Assembly (NCBI GenBank): GCA_948759685.1
Contig: CAQBGY010000166.1
Location: 1-7,004, forward strand
Source of the DNA: an uncultured Eubacterium sp.
Lineage (GTDB): Bacteria > Bacillota_A > Clostridia > Lachnospirales > Lachnospiraceae
Reading direction: 5' to 3'
Length of the DNA: 7,004 nucleotides
Shown: positions 1 through 4,328 of the stretch, piece after piece
How positions within the stretch are numbered: the first letter of the stretch is position 1
Layout of the letters: each line of letters starts with the position of its first letter
Notes under the pieces: generated by a model
What the model saw: the letters and a program-made list of their open reading frames with translations, nothing else
What the model was told of the DNA's origin: nothing
Databases searched by the model: none
Translations under genes and position numbers: made by a program

Positions 1-171
1 CCGCTTGTCATACATCGGGGTGGAAAGTATCTTCTTGAACTCCTCACGGCTGATGTACCTATGTCTTGCTCCCGGCTTTGTCTCATACTCCAAGTCCTCA
101 CAGGGATTCACACGGATAATCTCCTTATCGACTGCAAGATACAGCAGGCGGTTTAACCAACGCAGGCAATG
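1..171 (-). pseudogene. Tyrosine integrase fragment, disrupted by the element and cut by the window edge
   Basis: Reading the minus strand gives 57 open codons whose translation contains LRWLNRLLYLAVDKE, then IIRVNPCEDLEYE and RYISREEFKKIL. This matches the end of the core-binding (SAM-like) domain and the start of the catalytic domain of Bacteroidales tyrosine integrases. The catalytic Arg/His/Tyr residues would lie beyond position 1. The frame is closed by TAA at 172-174, immediately upstream of the conserved LRWLNRL helix, where a normal integrase still needs roughly 100 N-terminal residues. The 5' part is therefore missing, and the sequence changes there from balanced composition to AT-rich DNA. 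I infer that the serine-recombinase element inserted into this gene. An old deletion is the alternative. The family call is firm; the cause of the truncation is less so. Confidence 0.8.
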
Positions 172-192
172 TTAAGTTGTTAAAGTTATACC
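165..192. other. Probable left junction of the integrated element (attL-like)
   Basis: The integrase reading frame is lost between about 166 and 174, and the serine recombinase starts only about 70 bases further in. Large serine recombinases usually lie next to one end of their element, so the crossover should fall here. The exact dinucleotide core cannot be placed without the uninterrupted target or the other end. The AT-rich inner side carries AGTTATACCTT at 184-194. Confidence 0.45.
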
Positions 193-220
193 TTGCTATT
201 GAAAATACTCTTTATCTTTG
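193..220 (+). promoter_or_regulatory. Bacteroidota promoter of the serine recombinase
   Basis: TATCTTTG at 213-220 is a perfect match to the Bacteroidota -7 box TAnnTTTG. A TTG at 193-195, 17 bases upstream, could serve as the -33 element, although the spacing is slightly short. The recombinase ATG lies 20 bases after the box, giving a very short leader without a clear Shine-Dalgarno sequence, which is normal in this phylum. Confidence 0.75.
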
Positions 221-232
221 CATCAAAGATAA
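212..232. repeat. Perfect inverted repeat over the recombinase -7 box (operator-like)
   Basis: TTATCTTTG at 212-220 and CAAAGATAA at 224-232 are exact reverse complements, nine bases per arm around the spacer CAT. The left arm contains the -7 box and the right arm covers the expected transcription start. A protein binding this dyad would block the promoter. Alternatively the repeat could form a hairpin at the RNA 5' end. Its role as an operator is inferred. Confidence 0.6.
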
Positions 233-240
233 GATAAACA

Positions 241-1917
241 ATGAAAAGAGTTATAGGTTATATTCGTGTTTCTACTGATAATCAAGACCTTGAAAGGCAA
301 AGGGTGTTGATTAGAAAATATTGTGAGAATAAGGGGTACTCTCTGTTAAGAATAGAAGAAGACTATGCCATATCTGGAACAGTCAGCAACAGAAACGGAT
401 TGAACAGTATTCTAAACATTACCAATAGCGTTGCTGACATGGTAGTAGTTAGTGAGTTGTCCAGACTGTCACGTCAAGATGATATATTTGAAACTTTGAC
501 ACAGATTCACACAATCATTAGAAACGTGGACTTAGTAATACTGGACGAACCAGACAAGGTATATGAAGCTGGAAAAACTATCATTCTTTCTGACTTTTTA
601 ATGCTTGCAATCAAAGCCTATGGAGCAGCGGATGAAAGAAAGAAAATAGTAAGCCGTATGACTACAGGTAAAGACAGTAAAGTACAAGCGTTTCCGTTAA
701 TGCTTACAGACAGTAATATACCAACAGGCTTTAAGGCAGTGCCCAATCCGAATTATATAAAGGGAGCAACCCCCAAAATGTTATTGGTGGAAGATGAGGA
801 ACGTATGCAGTTAGTCAGAGATATATTTAACTATGTGGCAAACGGTCTTTCTCTAGGAAAAACGGCAGAAAAACTGAATATGCTTGGATATAGGACAGCA
901 AGAAACAAACCGTTCTATGAACAGTCTATCAGAACAATTATAAATGATTCCATTTATAACGGTGTCAGATATTGGAAAGGCATGAAACTGGAACTTCCCG
1001 TAAAATTCATATCAGATGAAATCTGGAATCTGGCACACAAGAAAGTGCAGGAGAACAAGAATTATAGCGGTGAGGCACAAAAACATTATAACCCGTTGAA
1101 AGGCATTATCAAGTGTCCTTGTGGGCAAACCTCAATGTATGGCAGAACCTCATCCTGCATTACCTACAGATGTCTTGACAGAATAAAGATGGGAATAAAA
1201 AGCCCATGCACCAATGTTGGCATAAAGGCTGAAACTTTAATATATGCGGTGTGGAAAGATGTCAGACTTAGAACTCTGGATGAGACTTACCAAGCCAAGA
1301 GCAATGAGAAAATTGCAGAAATAGAAGCTGAAAATATAAAACTGACACAAAGCATAAAAGAAAAGGATTCGGAAATAGCCAAACTACAGTCTGATTTGAA
1401 AACAGTCATAGACAATGTTATGGCTTCCACCAATATCGCAATAGTCAAGGCATTGAATGGCAAGGCGGATTCAATAGACAGCCAGATAAAGAGTATAGAA
1501 ACGGAAAAGAAAGCCATTGATGAAGAAATTGCATCCAACAACAGAAGAATAGCGGATGAAATAAAGAGCCAGTCCAGAAAAGAACTTGACAGTCTTTCTC
1601 TGGAGGGCAAGGGAGAAATGTTCAGAGAGTTACTTAGTAAAGTAGTCTATTATTCCGTTTCTTTAAATAGTGGATTCATAGTCATTACTTATAAGAATGA
1701 CTTGGAAACTATCATAGCGTATCATAATAGGAACAAACCATTTTTATGGGCACTTCCAACAACTTTCAGATTCAACAAGGTAAAACGGACTGTAATAGTT
1801 CCAACTTTACCAGAGCAACCTAAAATGACTTCTTTTGTCTTGGAACGTATTACAGAAAAAGAATACACTTTTAAACAGTTGCAGGAAAGTTTCAATCTGG
1901 AAGAATGGAAAATATGA
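241..1917 (+). CDS. Large serine recombinase (site-specific integrase)
   Basis: This 558-residue protein breaks, exchanges and rejoins DNA at att sites through a transient phosphoserine link, and most likely moves the element in and out of the chromosome. Domains in order: an N-terminal resolvase domain (about 1-150) with GYIRVST, in which Ser11 is the predicted nucleophile, plus the ELSRLSR arginine motif near 75; a 'Recombinase' domain (about 160-265); a zinc ribbon with Cys292, Cys294, Cys306, Cys311 and possibly Cys323; and a long charged coiled coil (about 350-455) before a short C-terminal region. Length and order are typical of large serine integrases rather than small resolvases. The ATG lies 20 bases after a -7 box, which supports the start. 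The gene stands next to the disrupted integrase, as expected for an element-end integrase. It ends in TGA and all key motifs appear intact. Confidence 0.95.
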   Translation: MKRVIGYIRVSTDNQDLERQRVLIRKYCENKGYSLLRIEEDYAISGTVSNRNGLNSILNITNSVADMVVVSELSRLSRQDDIFETLTQIHTIIRNVDLVILDEPDKVYEAGKTIILSDFLMLAIKAYGAADERKKIVSRMTTGKDSKVQAFPLMLTDSNIPTGFKAVPNPNYIKGATPKMLLVEDEERMQLVRDIFNYVANGLSLGKTAEKLNMLGYRTARNKPFYEQSIRTIINDSIYNGVRYWKGMKLELPVKFISDEIWNLAHKKVQENKNYSGEAQKHYNPLKGIIKCPCGQTSMYGRTSSCITYRCLDRIKMGIKSPCTNVGIKAETLIYAVWKDVRLRTLDETYQAKSNEKIAEIEAENIKLTQSIKEKDSEIAKLQSDLKTVIDNVMASTNIAIVKALNGKADSIDSQIKSIETEKKAIDEEIASNNRRIADEIKSQSRKELDSLSLEGKGEMFRELLSKVVYYSVSLNSGFIVITYKNDLETIIAYHNRNKPFLWALPTTFRFNKVKRTVIVPTLPEQPKMTSFVLERITEKEYTFKQLQESFNLEEWKI

Positions 1918-1919
1918 AG

Positions 1920-1953
1920 AAAGTCTGTATTTTGCAGACTTTTCTTTTATTTT
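1920..1953 (+). terminator. Intrinsic terminator directly after the recombinase
   Basis: AAAGTCTG (1920-1927) pairs perfectly with CAGACTTT (1935-1942) around a seven-base loop, and a T-rich tail with only C and A interruptions follows to 1953. The stem begins three bases after the recombinase TGA. It would largely end recombinase transcription and argues that the next gene starts downstream of it. Confidence 0.7.
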
Positions 1954-1954
1954 G
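1948..1954 (+). promoter_or_regulatory. Weak possible -7 box for the hypothetical gene at 1980
   Basis: TATTTTG is one base short of the TAnnTTTG consensus and lies 25 bases before the preferred ATG, just past the recombinase terminator. The longer string TATTTTGCAG occurs twice, at 1928-1937 in the terminator loop and at 1948-1957, so chance or a small duplication are also possible. Confidence 0.3.
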
Positions 1955-1979
1955 CAGTATAACTAATAATGAATGCACC

Positions 1980-2936
1980 ATGCCAGAAGAAAAACTATAT
2001 CAGATAGAGGAACTTCCAGATTTGAAAGTAAATTGGACTGAAAGCTGCAAATGCCTAAATGAGCCACTATTAGAATATGTGTGGGAAGTAGCTAATCAGT
2101 TTTTACCAGATTATGAAGAAACAGATACGGGAATGATACCCGTAGAATCATTTGCACCTGCCATATTCGCCAACAGATATTTTGAAAGAAATCTAACTAT
2201 TGAAGAAAGATATAAGAGAGCCAAAGAGATGGGTATGTGTAATACAACCTTTGAACAATACTCACAATCAAAAAATAGATATAGACCTTTAGATGTCCGT
2301 TTCAAGAATGAATATCTGAAATCAGAAGAAATCTTGGACGTATTAAACTCATATCATATAGATATTAGCAAATTCTGGTATCTAGCACTTTTTATAAAAG
2401 ATGTGGTACTGGATAAATGTGTTGATGCCATGCCTGCTGAAACATCTAATGAACGGATTCAAGAATTGATAGGTAGAATAAATGAAATGCCCAATGAAAA
2501 AAATGCCGAATTAATCTTCAAACTAGAGGGGAAACAAAAATATGTCATAGCAGACAAACCTACAATTAAGGAAATCGGAGTAGCCTTAGTCGTATATAAA
2601 AAACTTATGGAGAACAACGGACTCAACAGAAGGCAACTTGACTTAAAGAAAATGCTAAATGAAAAAGTTATCATAGACAAAACTCCCATGTATGCTTTGT
2701 TCACTAAAATGATGAAGTTTTTTTTAACTCCTTACACAGCAATGCCACCTTACCCCAAGTCTATAGACAAAATGTTGCTTATTTCCAGAATGATAAAGAT
2801 ATTGGGACTATCAGATGATGAAAGATTCTATCAAGAATGCGACCTTGCCACTAATGAAAAGAGGAACTTCTTGAAAAACCTTATTAGAAGATATGAAAAT
2901 TATAAATATACTACCATTGGTGTCATTTATGGCTAA
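1980..2936 (+). CDS. Hypothetical protein next to the serine recombinase
   Basis: I do not recognise this soluble-looking protein of 318 residues, beginning MPEEKLYQIEEL. It has no signal peptide, membrane segment or obvious catalytic motif. It is rich in charged and aromatic residues and appears mostly helical, with a Lys/Arg-rich C-terminal third (NGLNRRQLDLKKM; EKRNFLKNLIRRYENYKY), which could suit nucleic-acid or partner binding. In-frame ATGs also occur at 1905 and 1914, the latter overlapping the recombinase stop as ATGA, and would add 25 or 22 residues. Those residues are encoded by the terminator hairpin and its T-run, which explains their Phe/Leu-rich, falsely signal-like look, so I prefer 1980. 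A promoter near 1948-1954 would fit that choice. Its position suggests a recombinase accessory role, such as a directionality or regulatory factor, but that is inference only. It ends in TAA. Confidence 0.75.
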   Translation: MPEEKLYQIEELPDLKVNWTESCKCLNEPLLEYVWEVANQFLPDYEETDTGMIPVESFAPAIFANRYFERNLTIEERYKRAKEMGMCNTTFEQYSQSKNRYRPLDVRFKNEYLKSEEILDVLNSYHIDISKFWYLALFIKDVVLDKCVDAMPAETSNERIQELIGRINEMPNEKNAELIFKLEGKQKYVIADKPTIKEIGVALVVYKKLMENNGLNRRQLDLKKMLNEKVIIDKTPMYALFTKMMKFFLTPYTAMPPYPKSIDKMLLISRMIKILGLSDDERFYQECDLATNEKRNFLKNLIRRYENYKYTTIGVIYG

Positions 2937-3056
2937 TACGGAACAGCCCCATTTTTAAGTGTTTAAGGCAGGTGTGTTGAAAACAGCCCTCTTTTGACAC
3001 ATATATAATTATCTAACAATCAATGTATTAAATATTATTCGATTCAAAATATTGTT
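2937..3056. other. Intergenic stretch with a direct repeat and imperfect hairpin
   Basis: No gene is seen here. AACAGCCC occurs twice, at 2942-2949 and 2983-2990, each followed by a T-rich run. TGTGT (2973-2977) can pair with ACACA (2997-3001), extended inward by an AAAA/TTTT pairing with a small mismatch. This could be a leaky terminator for the preceding gene, but there is no clean T-tract after it. Confidence 0.35.
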
Positions 3057-3064
3057 TACCTTTG
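3057..3064 (+). promoter_or_regulatory. Bacteroidota promoter -7 box for the 97-residue gene
   Basis: TACCTTTG is a perfect TAnnTTTG box. No convincing -33 TTTG is seen at the usual distance. Transcription would start near 3068-3072, leaving a leader of about 60 bases before the ATG at 3133. Confidence 0.7.
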
Positions 3065-3067
3065 CAT

Positions 3068-3089
3068 CGTCTCATAGGAGATAGGGACG
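3068..3089 (+). promoter_or_regulatory. Hairpin at the predicted 5' end of the 97-residue gene's transcript
   Basis: CGTCTC at 3068-3073 can pair with GAG at 3078-3080 and ACG at 3087-3089, the right side being interrupted by a six-base bulge. It sits almost exactly at the expected transcription start. A second small TGAAAA/TTTTCA hairpin follows at about 3093-3111. Together they could protect the RNA or control translation; no known riboswitch is recognised. Confidence 0.35.
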
Positions 3090-3132
3090 AAAGTTGAAAA
3101 GAGTTTTTTCACTGGGTAGCCCTTAAAGAAAT

Positions 3133-3426
3133 ATGAAAGAATTAACAAAGCTATTTACTTTTTTGGAGAAGTATAGCATAAATTTTAATGAGTATATGTT
3201 GGCAAAGGTGTTGGCATGGGCACAAACCAAACAGAATACAGAGGTGGTAAATAAGTATTTTGCAATGAGAGTGTGCTGTCGTGGGTTTACCATTCAGTTA
3301 TTGCAAGGTCTTAAAGATGCAAAACTAATAAATGAATCATACGAAATTCCAAAGGCAGGAAGCGTTTTTGAGCCTTGCAGTATTCATCTGGATAAAGATT
3401 TTATGCAGGATATACTCAACCACTAA
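3133..3426 (+). CDS. Small hypothetical protein, possible winged-helix DNA-binding
   Basis: This 97-residue protein begins MKELTKLFTFLEKY. I cannot assign a family. The predicted pattern is several helices (about 1-35, 38-50 and 53-65), with the FTIQLLQGLKDAKLI segment resembling the recognition helix and turn of a winged-helix domain, followed by a strand-like stretch (PKAGSVFEPCSIHL). That layout suits small replication-initiation or regulatory proteins of plasmids and phages, but this is weak structural inference. It has its own promoter and leader and is closed by a strong hairpin 11 bases after its TAA, so it appears to be a single-gene unit. TAA at 3126-3128 in the same frame fixes the start. 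Cys47, Cys48 and Cys79 do not form an evident metal site. Confidence 0.75.
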   Translation: MKELTKLFTFLEKYSINFNEYMLAKVLAWAQTKQNTEVVNKYFAMRVCCRGFTIQLLQGLKDAKLINESYEIPKAGSVFEPCSIHLDKDFMQDILNH

Positions 3427-3436
3427 CCTTACGGCA

Positions 3437-3466
3437 AAGAAAGCCAGTGGAATGACTGGTTTTCTT
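3437..3466 (+). terminator. Strong hairpin terminator after the 97-residue gene
   Basis: A 12-base stem, 3437-3448 paired with 3455-3466 with a single G-T pair, encloses the loop GGAATG. The descending arm contains TTTTCTT, so it also supplies the T-rich tract. The stem starts 11 bases after the stop codon. Confidence 0.75.
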
Positions 3467-3501
3467 ACTTCAAACAATATTTCATCTTGAAACGGGTTCA
3501 C

Positions 3502-3533
3502 AAAGGCAGCAGGATAACTGACTGCCTTTTTTT
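3502..3533 (+). terminator. Second, tandem intrinsic terminator
   Basis: AAAGGCAG (3502-3509) pairs with CTGCCTTT (3522-3529), and an uninterrupted run of seven T covers 3527-3533. Together with the hairpin at 3437-3466 and a weaker TTCAA/TTGAA pairing (3469-3473 with 3487-3491), it gives three successive stem-loops after the gene. This is an efficient double terminator or a stable 3' RNA. Confidence 0.8.
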
Positions 3534-3540
3534 ATTACTA

Positions 3541-3925
3541 ATTTTTGCTTTTTAATAAGTTATATAGCCGCTACTTCGATAGCTCTATTAATCGCTAAAA
3601 TACAGTTATTTAGCTATCTATTCCGAATATCGCTTATCCGTCAATAGCCATAAATATAAACTATTGTCAAAAGAAGTTCTTAAAGTCACCATCCTTATCT
3701 GTTAGCTTACTGACAGAAGAAAATAATGGCAATATGGCGATATAGGTAAGCTGGCTATAGAAAGTGCCCCTTTGATTAGGTACACACCCGTAAAATGAAT
3801 ATAATCGTATAGAGATAAAAAGATAGGAACTACCACGAGCAGGGGTATAACCAGAACTGCCTAGAGTAATTCAAGCACTATAGATTTTACAGTATATAAT
3901 GAAACTAACCTAAAACAATTCAATT
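3541..3925. other. Non-coding region rich in short inverted repeats (possible origin, oriT or RNA)
   Basis: No convincing gene lies in these 385 bases; every frame has TAA or TGA stops. Exact short inverted repeats are clustered: CAATAG (3642-3647) with CTATTG (3661-3666); ATAGCCA (3644-3650) with TGGCTAT (3752-3758); AGCTTAC (3704-3710) with GTAAGCT (3746-3752); and ATATCGC (about 3628) with GCGATAT (about 3737). The two long-range pairs nest next to each other and could close one large structured domain. The variants ATCGCTAA and ATCGCTTA and many TAGC-containing words give an iteron-like look. A replication origin, a transfer origin or a structured RNA are all possible, and none is proven. 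TAGATTTT at 3881-3888 is a weak -7-like box for the small gene downstream. Confidence 0.4.
3558..3576 (+). repeat. Copy 1 of a 19-base direct repeat following a terminator
   Basis: AGTTATATAGCC followed by two differing bases and TACTT recurs at 6952-6970. Both copies lie shortly after a T-run terminator. They may be a trace of a duplicated 3' end or a binding site; AGTTATA also occurs near the left junction at 184-190. Confidence 0.45.
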
Positions 3926-4096
3926 ATGGAGTATTACACCTTTGAAGAGCTGAAAAAGATAGCTTTTAGTGATGGAATTACTGGTAATAAGGTGGCTGTC
4001 GGTATATGGGCTAAAATGAAAGGCTTTCTAAAGAAAAAGAAGCAGATGAACAAGTAGCGTATTACACTATATTTCAAGATTGGCAATATTAAATGA
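3926..4096 (+). CDS. Very small winged-helix-like protein with an in-frame TAG (readthrough proposed)
   Basis: From the ATG at 3926, 43 codons run to TAG at 4055-4057, and the same frame then continues 12 more sense codons to TGA at 4094-4096. The N-terminus (MEYYTFEELKKIAFSDGITG) looks like a helix-turn-helix and GIWAKMKGFLKKKKQMNK like a recognition helix and first wing strand. The readthrough part (RITLYFKIGNIK) would supply the second wing strand. The terminator hairpin begins at 4098, one base after the TGA but 41 bases after the TAG, which favours the longer 56-residue form with an amino acid, probably Gln, at the TAG. The role is likely DNA binding or regulation beside the helicase gene. 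If TAG is a true stop here, the product is 43 residues ending at 4057. The existence of the gene is fairly well supported; the readthrough is inferred. Confidence 0.6.
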
Positions 4097-4097
4097 G

Positions 4098-4133
4098 TGC
4101 TATCTATAAATGATAGCATATTTTTTATTTTTA
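4098..4133 (+). terminator. Intrinsic terminator after the small winged-helix gene
   Basis: TGCTATC (4098-4104) pairs perfectly with GATAGCA (4112-4118) around a seven-base loop, and an almost pure T-run follows to about 4132. Its closeness to the TGA at 4094-4096 helps decide where the preceding gene ends. Confidence 0.8.
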
Positions 4134-4328
4134 GGTGGAACTTTTTTTCACCGAGCTTTCCTTAGAATAAATTATATGACTGGTATATAAAAAGCTGGCA
4201 TATAAAGAAATAGATGGTATGAAGTAATAAAGATGATAAATCATAGTCCAAGATAACAAAAGTGGAACATTTTTCTATAAATGTATCATAAAGGTGATAT
4301 TTCTATAGAAAGCTAAAAATGAATATCA
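4134..4328. promoter_or_regulatory. Repeat-bearing control region upstream of the helicase-like gene
   Basis: No gene is seen. Two direct copies of GTGGAAC followed by a T-run and C lie at 4135-4149 and 4262-4275. TGGTATATAAA (4181-4191), TGGCATATAAA (4196-4206) and TGGTATGAAG (4215-4224) form a degenerate tandem series. TTTCTATA occurs at 4272-4279 and 4300-4307, the second inside the perfect palindrome TTTCTATAGAAA (4300-4311). TATCA/TGATA (4284-4288 with 4295-4299) is a further dyad. CTATAGAAAG is shared with 3755-3764. No TAnnTTTG box is visible, so the helicase promoter is unclear. Operators or iterons for the two small DNA-binding proteins are a reasonable guess. Confidence 0.45.
4300..4311. 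repeat. Perfect 12-base palindrome just upstream of the helicase-like gene
   Basis: TTTCTATAGAAA is its own reverse complement and ends 17 bases before the helicase ATG. With the neighbouring half-copy at 4272-4279 it resembles a dimeric repressor site. Its function is inferred. Confidence 0.4.

Noticed and set aside
1905..1979. Signal peptide on the hypothetical protein (Phe/Leu-rich N-terminus)
   Set aside because: The hydrophobic residues come from translating the terminator hairpin and T-run; the start at 1980 removes them.
3531..3641. Hydrophobic open frame resembling a small membrane protein
   Set aside because: It has no start codon, and it lies after a terminator in AT-rich repeats where Ile/Leu-rich translation arises by chance.
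4134..4275. CRISPR-like array from the GTGGAAC copies
   Set aside because: There are only two short imperfect copies, without regular spacing or cas genes.
3541..4328. Suppressor tRNA with CUA anticodon in the non-coding stretches
   Set aside because: Candidate CTA loops were checked by eye on both strands, for example near 3860-3875 (minus) and 4155-4175 (minus). None had a paired anticodon stem together with D and T arms. A tRNA search program should confirm this.
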